Part shown: piece by piece, positions 20,876-28,275 of the stretch
Numbering within the stretch: position 1 is the first letter of the stretch
How the letters are laid out: each line of letters begins with the position of its first letter
DNA from: Priapulus caudatus
Taxonomy: Eukaryota; Priapulida; Priapulimorpha; Priapulimorphida; Priapulidae
Reading direction: 5' to 3'
DNA: 28,275 nucleotides
Assembly: GCF_000485595.1 (NCBI RefSeq)
Contig: NW_014578023.1
Span: forward strand, 77,419-105,693
Notes under the pieces: generated by a model
What the model was told of the DNA's origin: nothing
Databases searched by the model: none
What the model saw: only the letters and a program-made list of their open reading frames with translations
Position numbers and translations under genes: made by a program

Positions 20876-21256
20876 AAGGGGTCGTTGCTGTATCAGGTAC
20901 TACAGATATGTAGCCGAGGTACATATACAGTGAAAAAAATACACGGGGGCTCGGGCGATTTAGCCCCCGAAATGCCAAAAAGAGCCCCGGAAATGCCAAA
21001 AAGAGCTCCCTTAAGATTTGCATAGAGTTCAATGCAAACCAAATTTTATAGTGCTATTTTATGCACGCGAGTTTGAAAAGTAGCCCCCGAAAAATATTTT
21101 TTCCCTGTACGATATATGTATACACAAAGTGTACCAGACTTGACTACAGAAGTGTACCCCTACCTAACCTAAAGGCTAAACATACATTATATAAAATATA
21201 AACATAATACTAAACAACCTACATAGGGTACACGTAGTACCTGATACGACAACGGC
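20876..21256. mobile_element. TIR element (GGGGTCGTTG...CAGGTACTAC ends), host of a nested insertion
   Basis: The left end GGGGTCGTTGCTGTATCAGG and the reverse complement of the right end GGCCGTTGTCGTATCAGGTA match, continuing through TACTAC. The related copy at 11817 matches both sides of an internal 180-base segment, showing that segment was inserted later. Without it the element is about 200 bases and has no coding capacity. Confidence 0.8.
20928..21107. mobile_element. Nested hAT-like MITE (CAGTGAAAAAAATA ends), 180 bases
   Basis: The left end CAGTGAAAAAAATAC and the reverse complement of the right end CAGGGAAAAAATATT match, followed inward by a CGGGGGCT block in both arms. Flanks are TACATATA on the left and TACGATATA on the right, an 8-base target duplication with one later inserted base. 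The empty site GGTACATATAATATGTATAC at about 11859 confirms the insertion point. Repeated GAAATGCCAAAAAGAG words lie inside. Confidence 0.85.
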
Positions 21257-21958
21257 CGAACTAAATGCATATAATTACATTGATGCTGTGAGTATTGCAG
21301 AAGTGCCAAAATATATACATAAAATACATGGGGGCGAAATACTGTACAGTAGGTATGATATGGCGCGAAATTGACAATGATTCTGATCTCTCTTTTTCTC
21401 TATTTTTCTCTCTTTCTCTATTCCTCTCTCTCCACACCCATTTTGTTCACCACACCCCACATTACATCCGGACATAATGATATACGTGTACATGAACATC
21501 AGAAACAATAAATAATCACACCTTAATTACAATAATTAATAGACAAATTCAGTAACTTAGATAAAGTATAAGTGTTGCTGTACGACTATCTGAATTCGTA
21601 CAATCGCTTTAGACACAAAGGAAACGGAGAGCAATGGCAGACAAGTCGTCCAGCGCCAACACTAGCTCGCGTACAGTTGCCACAGAGCCTGCGGAACATT
21701 CCCTTACAAATACAGTATTATTAGACTGTTTTCTGGCTGCTACACTAACGAAAAATATCATATTCATATACCAGTGCATAATATAATCCATCTAATATCT
21801 AGCAAATACTACGCCCGGTCGCAATAAATTTCGTTAATACGAGCCTTGAATCAGAAAGTCAACTTACCAGTTCTACTCTTTTCGACAGAATGACTCGCGC
21901 GAGGCCAAACCATATGGCCAAACAAACAACCTACTTTGCATGTCGACCTACCTGCTGC
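21257..21958. other. Gene-free stretch with a short CT-rich run
   Basis: A CTCTTTTTCTC-type pyrimidine run lies at 21388-21434. Nothing else was recognised up to the CCAAT boxes. Confidence 0.4.
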
Positions 21959-22110
21959 AACCAATCAGAACCGCGATAGGTGGGTCAAAACCAACCAATG
22001 GGCACACGCCCAAGATGACGCAACCCTATCTTAGGATTTCGCTGGCGAGAAATAATCTGAATAAATAGTAAGGATCGATAGAGTCTGAGAGGAACATCGC
22101 GGTATAAAAT
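21959..22110 (+). promoter_or_regulatory. Putative promoter: two CCAAT boxes and a TATA box
   Basis: CCAATCAGAA begins at 21961, CCAATGGGC at 21994, and TATAAAAT at 22103, all on the plus strand in conventional order. The expected start site is near 22133, giving a very short leader before the ATG at 22149. The arrangement resembles compact housekeeping or histone-type promoters. It is inferred from motifs only. Confidence 0.38.
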
Positions 22111-22148
22111 ACTCAGACAACTCGTTGCAGGCGAATTGAATGTAAAGA

Positions 22149-22297
22149 TGTCTAACTCTGCCGCACGTAGTCGTGCAAGTGGTGGTAACATGAGGTTTCA
22201 TACGTGCATTCATGCTTGCCTTGGTTGCACAAAGAGGAAGCCCGGGGAGGAAGCAGAAGCAGTAAATGTATGCGTGTTTGGTCACTTACGCTCATAG
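22149..22297 (+). CDS. Short ORF of 49 codons behind a TATA/CCAAT promoter, possibly a first exon
   Basis: The ATG lies 41 bases after a TATA box. The frame reads MSNSAARSRASGGNMRFHTC, then IHACLGCTKRKPGEEAEA, and stops at TAG just inside the transposon-like element at 22296. A GTAAAT right after GAAGCAGAAGCA could be a splice donor ending a first exon, in which case the final residues are intronic. The basic start and spaced Cys residues match no family I recognise. I found no downstream exon. Confidence 0.25.
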
Positions 22298-22389
22298 GGT
22301 CTATGTCCCCCAGGTAGCTCGGAACGTACCCTGGTACGGTCCGGTATACCGGAACGTACCCTGGTCACTATATTTGATATGATTAGGGT

Positions 22390-22926
22390 CAGGGCCGGAC
22401 TAAGCGTGTGGGGGCCCGGGGCACCGCAATTTGTGTGGGGGCCTATAGTCTGTATTTTTCCGCACTTTCATGCTTGCAAATTCAGAGAGTATTCATCGTG
22501 TTTCAACGAATTTAAAATGTCCACTTCCGATAGCGAGAATACTGAGGTTACCAGTCTCTGTTTGGCTCATCGTGGTTCTCATTAGATACAATAATGTAAC
22601 CAACCCAAGAGGATAGGCCTATCCTCTTGGGTTGGGTTACATTATTGTATCTAGGTTCTCGCATGTGATTTTTAATCCAACTTGGAGTTTTGAAAATGAC
22701 CTTTCACCCGCTAACAATTCGAGACCAATCAATAATCAGCTGAACAGCGAAATTCAGTCAGAAAAACAGCTAGCATGGGAAACGCATCACTTCAACGTTA
22801 CATGCTAAGAATTTGTGGATCACAATTACGACAGTTTTGTAAATTTTAGGATACTCTAAATGTGGGGCCCCAAATGTGGGGGCCCGGGGCACGTGCCCCT
22901 GTTGCCCCGCCCTTAATCCGCTAGTG
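22390..22926. mobile_element. Nested hAT-like element inserted in telomeric repeat
   Basis: The left end CAGGGCCGGACTAAGC and the reverse complement of the right end CACTAGCGGATTAAGG resemble hAT ends. They are backed by GGGGGCCCGGGGCAC blocks in both arms. The flanking 8-mers are ATTAGGGT and GTTAGGGT, 7 of 8 identical, as expected for a hAT target duplication within TTAGGG repeats. It is 537 bases with no transposase frame. Confidence 0.78.
22584..22652. repeat. Near-perfect palindrome with arms of about 33 bases
   Basis: AGATACAATAATGTAACCAA continues to AGGATAG, then two bases, then the inverted copy back to GTATCT with one extra base in the right arm. It lies inside the hAT-like element. 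Confidence 0.9.
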
Positions 22927-22969
22927 GTTAGGGTTAGGATTAGGGTTAGGGTTTGGGTTCGGGTTAGGG
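22927..22969. repeat. Interstitial telomeric repeat, degenerate (TTAGGG)n
   Basis: GTTAGGGTTAGGATTAGGGT and following TTAGGG, TTTGGG and TTCGGG words give about seven telomere-type units, with another ATTAGGGT left of the nested element at 22382. The TTAGGG motif argues against organisms with other telomere repeats, such as most insects (TTAGG) and nematodes (TTAGGC). Confidence 0.88.
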
Positions 22970-23111
22970 AGTAGGCGTAGGCGACTCCTTAGACTCGTTA
23001 GTGGAGTAGGCGAGGTACGGTCCGGCATATTAGATAGTACCAGGGTACGTTCCGGTATAACGGACCGTACCCAGGGTACGTTCCGGCAGTACCCCGGGGG
23101 ACATAGACCCT

Positions 23112-25044
23112 CTCAGCGTCACTTACTGTACCGTGGGGTGATAAATACTGTTTGTGCTGCATGGTTGCGTATCTCTAGCTACAAAAACCTGTTCGCTCCG
23201 ATAGAGTGATGCAGACGAGCTAATTGTGTCATCTCTATAGGAACAATGTTAAGCGACACGCTCTGATTCACACAACAGCCATGTACACTAGCTTTATGTG
23301 ATACACACCTTCACGGGTGTATATGCATAGAGGTTTGAGGTTGAACTTCTACCAATGGAAACCTCTGGCTCCAATTAACTAAAGACGATGTTGTTGAAAA
23401 TTGTAATTGCAGTGCAATTCCTGATAAATATATGTAATGTAACGTAAATGGCATTTTCACGAATATTCAATTCAGCATTTAATTGTACTCGTTGTTTCAG
23501 CTCGTTTCCTCTATTCCGTTACTCGATACATTTAATATTTGATGTCTCTTAACTTTTTCTTCATTTAGGTACTGATAATAATAAATCGATTAGGTTCTGA
23601 CTGATAAACATAGTGAACATTTGCTCATATTGTGCTTGAGTAGAGAATTAGAAAGATACGAATCAGTATTTGTACTTGTTTTGTGATTCCACCTTTTTTC
23701 AACACAACAAGCAGCTGTCTATTGTTACATCACAATATAAAATACGTTTTGTTTTAATTAATTATTTTCCCAAAATAAAAGTTATATGAGAAGTGAAACG
23801 GGCTGCTCGCGCTTACACGTCAAACGCAAACACACCAAAGCAACAAATTGAACGAAAACGGAAATTTTATACAAAGAAAATAATATTTTAATCAATGCAA
23901 TTCTTATCATGATCACAGACCACTGGGAGCTGAAACCATCGAGTCATCATGGTAACGTAGGGCGTAAATCACAACTCTCTAGTTGCTATTACATGACAGC
24001 CCCCGTCATCACATTGCCATGATACCTAGACAATCGTCTGTAGCTAAGCAGCATTCGTCGTGCGGGAACCGTGCATGTTACAGTGGCAACACGGCCAAGA
24101 CTGCAACATCGGGCATCCTCCGTGGAGTGTTCGTGTCTGCTCAATCCACGGAACCGTAAAGTTCCGGCGTAAACAAATTGTCGCGAATTTACTCATTAAC
24201 ATGCCCAAAGGCAAGGCATCACTGCACATATCACAGGGGGTCGAAACCAACGCTCCCACAATTATCTGGTTCGAGCAGATTGGCAGCAAGAAAGGTGAAA
24301 GGCTGGGAAAGAACACTTTTTAACATTTCATCAAAACAACTCGACTTTTGCAGAAAAGTATATTTTGGCTGTCTCTTTGTGGGAGGATTAGTAGCAGTTT
24401 TTTTCTTAATTCCGACCCCCTGTATCACAGCAGTGCTTGCAGGGTTTTAAACGTAATGGCTGTGTACAAAAGGCAAGGGTGAAGACCTTAATACCTTAAT
24501 AATCTAAAGGATCTTGTCAAGGAATGCTTTCATAATGTAGGAAGAGAAGAATCGATGGATATTTGAAGAGAGCCATCTTAAACACCTCCACTGCATCGTG
24601 CGGTGTGACACGTATCATGTTCTTGCGTATCAACTCGCTGAGAGTGAAACACAACCTGAAGACATCTCTCTCTCTCTCTCAACCATGTCAACTCAACCTG
24701 CCCTTCCTTACTGTAACTCACTCACCAGGGGAAAAGGCGAGTCCATCCAAGAATTAATTGCGTCACGTTACGTAGTTAATGTCAATGATGGTCATCGTTT
24801 AGCAGTGACTCATCCAGGATAGGAATTGCCCGCTACGCTCACTCAGTATTCTCTACATGTTGCTCGTGCATGCAGGTAAACGATAGAACAATCGGAAGGA
24901 GACGCACGTCAGCAGAACAAATCTACCCACACTGGGTGACCGACACACAGCTCTAGCCAGTCATCATTGCAACGGAACGATTAAAAAACAATGCTTAGCA
25001 ACGAAGCACGGCAAAGTCGACGCAAAACTGCTCTAGCCTTGTTG
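23112..25044. other. Gene-free stretch
   Basis: Frames at 24044-24450 and 24563-24822 are open but match no family and lack consistent splice sites. A short (CT)n run lies at 24665-24680. No element ends could be defined. Confidence 0.4.
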
Positions 25045-25145
25045 GCGTGGCAGCAACATCCAATGAGAGCGGGCTGCCAATAACTCAGGTATTTAGGTCT
25101 CAGCTGTATTCACCGCGTGGCTCGATATTGGCTCTATAAGAATCA
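25045..25145 (+). promoter_or_regulatory. Weak promoter-like motifs (CCAAT, ATTGG, TATAAG)
   Basis: ATCCAATGAGAGC lies near 25060, ATTGG at 25127 and CTATAAG at 25134 on the plus strand. A CpG-rich tract follows at 25233-25277. No plausible downstream ORF exists on the plus strand before the antisense CNOT2 terminal exon, so an antisense transcript is the only obvious target. Confidence 0.18.
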
Positions 25146-25367
25146 ATGTGACTCGACGACGACTCAGCATGACCCTAAGTGACCCCGCGAGACGTCGCCG
25201 CTGCATTAAAATGGAAATCTCATATTAAATAACCGGCGCGCGCACTGCCGCGTCTCAGCCCACGCGCGCGCGGCGCACAATACACCTAATAATGTACACC
25301 ACTACCGTCCCGCGCTATCTCTCTTTCTCGGTGCCGCGCACATGTGCAGAGGTAAGGGGGAATCTCT

Positions 25368-25553
25368 CTATTCCGTCTTCCCTCTGCTCTCGATCCCCCG
25401 GCAGAGGGGGGATCTACCAGACCGGTCCTCCCTCTGCTCTCGATCCCCGAGTGGTTGGGAGGAGCGGGCAGATCTAACGGACCAATCCTCTCTCCACTCT
25501 CGATCCCCGCGGGGGGCGGGGGGTGGATCTACTGGACAGGTCCGACGGTGAAC
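25368..25553. repeat. CNOT2: Minisatellite of about 60 bases, three copies, overlapping the CNOT2 stop
   Basis: CCCTCTGCTCTCGATCCCC and its variant CTCTCCACTCTCGATCCCC recur at about 25380, 25431 and 25491. Each is followed after a G-rich spacer by GATCTAC(C/T)(A/G)GAC. The last GATCTACTGGAC contains the CNOT2 stop (TAG on the minus strand). Confidence 0.85.
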
Positions 25554-25781
25554 GCTGACATCTGGTTCGGGTGAGGGTGCATCGACTGCGGCAAGTGCGG
25601 CCGGTCCTCCAGCTTGTCGTAGTCGAGGTGGAACTCCTTGGCGACCTTGCGCCAGTTCTGCGCGTCAAAGAAGTAGTAGGTGCCGCGCTCGTACTGCGCC
25701 GTCTTTTCGATCGGGATCATTCCGGGAGCACGCGAGATCCACACGCGCTCTTCCTTGTGGTAGCGCCAGTCCCGGTTGTAC
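25529..25781 (-). CDS. CNOT2: CNOT2 terminal exon with stop codon
   Basis: The acceptor is CGTCGTCGCAG. The exon is 253 bases: one base completing Leu, then 83 codons from YNRDWRYHKEERVW to SAFTVGPVQ, then TAG. The stop codon and last codons overlap the first unit of a short minisatellite that continues into the 3' UTR. Confidence 0.96.
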
Positions 25782-27766
25782 CTGCGACGACGAAATGGGC
25801 ACGCATTAGCTAGCTGCCGTGTTGTGTTAGTTACACTGTCGACAGAAACACGGTCAAGTTTCTCGTACACAGAGTATTATAGAGGTCTGGTCTATTGGAA
25901 AAAGTTAATGTTAAGACGAATGACTACAGATGTATTAAATTTTCCGTGTTTAGGTTTTGGGAGTCCAAAAACTTTTTGGGGGTGGTCAAATCCAGGAGGC
26001 ATGCACACCTCTTTTAATGAGAGACAATAGAACACAAGCACATGGAATAACATTTGCTAAAATATTGCTATGTAGGAGCGAGTGGCTGCAACAATGCACA
26101 TGGCCCAATGAGAAAAAAAGGGTGCACTGACACGAAAAACAGTATCAACGTTAAGTTATTACGTTACGAATATCCCCTGACCTAGATGATTCGATTATGC
26201 AGTTATAAATTATTGAGAAAATACCTTGGGACTTTCATTATGTTAAGTATGCTTGAGACAGTTGCATTGTTAAAAGTAACACTGCTTCAATTGCCTACAT
26301 CATCTACTAGAATATAGTAGAATATAGTACCGTATGGTACCGAAAATGATGATGGTTGCACGAAAAAAAATTTGGTGGAAATGGACTTTTTCGGAACGTA
26401 GAAATTGAAAAAAAAAGTACGTACAATTCCGCGGCGGCAGCCAATTGCAGGACGTCCCCACCGTGCGTGTAGAACATGTAGAATAGCAGGTCCTCACCAT
26501 ATCGATTCAGCTTGATCGGAGCCAACTGCAACAGGAACGGCAAAGCTGTAGTAGACGACAGAATCGTGCACAACTTGCGTGCCTACCAGCTATGCACTGT
26601 GGTACACGTAGGCAGACTATCACTTATGCATACTACATCATTTTAAGCTGTAAGGATTTTACTCGACACAAATCTCCTACAATAGCAATATTAATCAACT
26701 TAAAAAGAAACCAGCACATACTACAATATTCTAATAGTTTCCTACAACTGAAATGAAACAAATAGAACAATACCCAGCTAATACATGATCACATATATTC
26801 TGTTATTGGCAGTGACCTAGTAACATTTTAATAGATCGATTTAACGTGTCACGATGACCTTTTATAAGATAATGTTTTGTCCCTATTGAATAACCAGGCA
26901 TCCAGTCACAAAATCAATTATTTATTCACTGATGACTAAGAAAGATGGTCAATAATTAAAACTTTGTATATCTGTTAACATCCCTTCATGCGAGTTTAAT
27001 TATTCAGATTGCACCCCTCCCCCGTCATTATTGACTCCCTCTGCTACGCATAATGCCCTTAGGCTGACCTTGTCTCTGATGGCAATGTTACAGAGGTACT
27101 CCTGCGGCACGTGAAAGTCTATGTCTTGCGGTCGGCAGGGTGCCTCCGCCCACGGACCACCAAACGTCGGGTATAGGTTCCTGCGAAGAACATTGTAGAA
27201 GATAACATAGCACCTAGATAGAAACACAGCTGACAGCGAAACTTCTCTCAGTTGGGTTTTCTCGACTTAACTCGTAGGTCGTCCCGCATTCAAAAATTTC
27301 AGTTAAATGTGGAAAAGTTTCGGTTCATTTATCGAGCCCGGCTCTCCGTGTCCACATATTAACGCTGCGGTATAAACAGCCAGAAGGAATAGAAGTATGT
27401 CTGAAAACCAGTCAGTCCTGAATACGAAAATTCTGCTTTCTACTATATAACCTCTAGTAAAATCAATAAAAATGAGCCAGTCCTGCTCAAAAGTCAAGGG
27501 TCCCTGACAGGGGGCAGGCAGGCTGGCTGCTATTTCAAACTTCGGAACAGGTCGAACGACTAGAGAGCAAACGTGCTAAAAACTGCGCATTTCCACGTCC
27601 ACGACTTACTCCTGCGAGTTGAGATTGAGTCCTAACGTGGTGAGGTCACTGCCGAGAGCTAACGAGACGAGGTTGGGGTCGGATTCCGCCGCTCGGATAA
27701 AAGTCAACAACCCCACGATGCCGAATTGGTCCTGTACCATGCTGGCCGGTAGGTTCGTCACATTAC
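25529..27766 (-). CDS. CNOT2: CCR4-NOT complex subunit 2, C-terminal four exons (partial gene)
   Basis: Four minus-strand exons (27766-27610, 27180-27069, 26525-26425, 25781-25529) join in frame to about 206 residues ending at TAG. The product is the C-terminal NOT-box (NOT2/3/5) region of CNOT2. In known CCR4-NOT complexes CNOT2 pairs with CNOT3 and docks on the CNOT1 scaffold, where it supports mRNA deadenylation and repression. Diagnostic blocks seen in order are LALGSDLTTLGLNLNS, CRPQDIDFHVP, RYGEDLLFYMFY, GGDVLQL, DWRYHKEERVW, YERGTYYFFD and NWRKVAKEFHLDYDKLE. All introns are GT-AG and the phases agree at every junction. Vertebrate CNOT2 is about 540 aa, so the N-terminal part lies past the right edge. 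The tail after RPHLP is longer and differs from vertebrates. I found no clear minus-strand AATAAA within about 300 bases after the stop. It shares strand with the membrane-protein gene to its left, 8.5 kb away. Confidence 0.96.
26425..26525 (-). CDS. CNOT2: CNOT2 exon with RYGEDLLF and GGDVLQL motifs
   Basis: The acceptor is CCTGTTGCAG. The exon is 101 bases and encodes LAPIKLNRYGEDLLFYMF then YTHGGDVLQLAAAAE plus two bases of Leu. The donor is GTACGT rather than the later in-phase-looking GTACTT. Only the first site gives the expected Glu-Leu-Tyr-Asn-Arg-Asp junction. Confidence 0.95.
27069..27180 (-). CDS. CNOT2: CNOT2 exon with PQDIDFHVP motif
   Basis: The acceptor is CTTCGCAG. The leading G completes Glu, followed by NLYPTFGGPWAEAPC, RPQDIDFHVPQEYL and CNIAIRDK. 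The exon is 112 bases and ends on a whole codon before the donor GTCAGC. Confidence 0.95.
27610..27766 (-). CDS. CNOT2: CNOT2 exon, start of NOT-box region
   Basis: The acceptor is ...TTCCATAG before GTAATGTGACG. The exon opens with two bases of a split codon and encodes NVTNLPASMVQDQFG then GLLTFIRAAESDPNLVSLAL through LNLNSQ. It ends on GA before the donor GTAAGT, so a Glu codon is completed by the next exon. The exon is 157 bases. The preceding exon must end with one base of a codon and is not in the window. Confidence 0.93.
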
Positions 27767-28065
27767 CTATGGAACGAAAGCCAGCAATGCTAAGAGTTAT
27801 GGTTCACGCGAGACAATCGCAACGACTCGACAGAAAGCTAGTGGAAGATCCTCTGATTCGACGCAAGATTGGTTCGTTACATTACATGCATAACGAAAGT
27901 TAGCAATGCTGTAACTTGTGGTTTACACCAGATAGGGACAGGGTGAATGACTTGAAGAAAGAAAACCGTTTAACACGGAGCTAGTGTGAGATAAGAACAG
28001 AGAGCCAGTGTGAGATTACAGGGCCAGGTTCATTACACTGCCTGTGAGAAAGCAAGTAATGGCAT
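27752..28065. repeat. CNOT2: Diverged tandem copies of the CNOT2 exon acceptor region
   Basis: GGTTCGTCACATTACCTATG at 27752 reappears as GGTTCGTTACATTACATGCA at 27871, and more weakly as GGTTCATTACACTGCCTGTG near 28026. The first two are followed by AACGAAAG, AGCAATGCT and TATGGTTCAC/TGTGGTTTAC, the third by GAAAGCAAGTAATG. The spacing is about 119 then about 155 bases. The first copy spans the splice acceptor of the exon at 27610-27766. Confidence 0.7.
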
Positions 28066-28221
28066 TTCGCTTAACTTTCAATACATTCTTAAAGCCACAC
28101 GAAAGTCTAGTGCCACCCGAGGGCAGTGATTCAACGAAAAACCTGTGCAAAGAACTGTTTGTTAGTTTCTCCAGTGCATAGTTTCCATCATTTTCATCTA
28201 GGAAAAGCCAGAGAGAAAGAA

Positions 28222-28225
<4 letters not shown>

Positions 28226-28275
<50 letters not shown>
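28226..28275. repeat. (GA)n microsatellite to window end
   Basis: Perfect GA dinucleotides run to the last base, so the true length is unknown. It lies in the CNOT2 intron upstream of the exon at 27766. Confidence 0.97.

Larger units (their letters stand above)
22296..23111. mobile_element. TIR element with AGGGTCTATGTCCCCC ends and telomeric repeats inside
   Basis: The inverted ends of about 75 bases share AGGGTCTATGTCCCCC, GGAACGTACCCTGG, TACGGTCCG and TATACCGGAACGTACCCTGG. CTCA lies next to both ends, but one junction is offset by a base. Inside are a (TTAGGG)-like block and, splitting it, a hAT-like element. No transposase was seen. Insertion is right after the short ORF at 22149. Confidence 0.82.
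25782..27609. other. CNOT2: CNOT2 introns
   Basis: The introns at 25782-26424, 26526-27068 and 27181-27609 are 643, 543 and 429 bases. All are AT-rich, GT-AG, and contain no recognisable nested gene. Confidence 0.9.

Noticed and set aside
24044-24450. Overlapping frames on both strands, including one with CSIHGTVKFRRKQIVAN
   Set aside because: I considered a transposase fragment, but no motif order or family match could be defended.

Overview
The window is eukaryotic, from an animal nuclear genome. It has spliced genes with GT-AG introns, low coding density, many short non-autonomous DNA transposons, long microsatellites, a (TTAGGG)-type interstitial telomeric block and a 25-N assembly gap. 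A deuterostome or lophotrochozoan-type marine invertebrate would fit, but the sequence does not decide the species. Most open frames in this window are chance or microsatellite translations. I could support only two multi-exon genes, both on the minus strand.

Genes. (1) 25529-27766, minus: the last four exons of CNOT2, the CCR4-NOT complex subunit 2 carrying the NOT-box. The splice phases close perfectly and the protein is about 206 aa. The 5' part of the gene lies beyond the right edge. (2) 13504-17023, minus: three exons that join in phase to the C-terminal 237 aa of an Ala-rich, multi-pass membrane protein. It resembles mitochondrial carrier (SLC25) repeats but lacks a clean carrier signature. 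I leave it unnamed, and its 5' exons are not located. Weaker candidates are a CCAAT/TATA promoter followed by a short plus-strand ORF (21961-22297) and a Kozak-positioned minus-strand ORF (18277-18537).

Layout. 1-2560: gene-free, with a GC-richer promoter-like patch (X-box and E2F motifs near 1547-1592) and a long GA tract. 2604-3312: TIR element. 3560-3915: CACG/TACG satellite with an 80-bp higher-order unit. 5744-6251: TIR element. 6633-9562: one diverged palindrome of nearly 3 kb with the assembly gap inside. 10668-12606: dispersed repeats and a pogo/Tigger-like MITE. 13504-17023: the membrane-protein gene, whose introns hold a hAT-like MITE with a perfect 8-bp target duplication, a minisatellite next to a splice donor, and another TIR element. 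17270-17288: a near-consensus CTCF motif. 20876-21256 and 22296-23111: two nested transposon stacks, the second involving telomeric repeats. 25340-27766: CNOT2, whose stop codon lies in a small minisatellite, with degenerate copies of a splice-acceptor region in the upstream intron. 28226-28275: a GA microsatellite running off the end.

No operon, CRISPR array, tRNA, rRNA or autonomous transposase was found, and I see no new multi-gene system. The unusual content is structural: nested mobile elements, palindromes, and tandem repeats touching exon boundaries and a stop codon.
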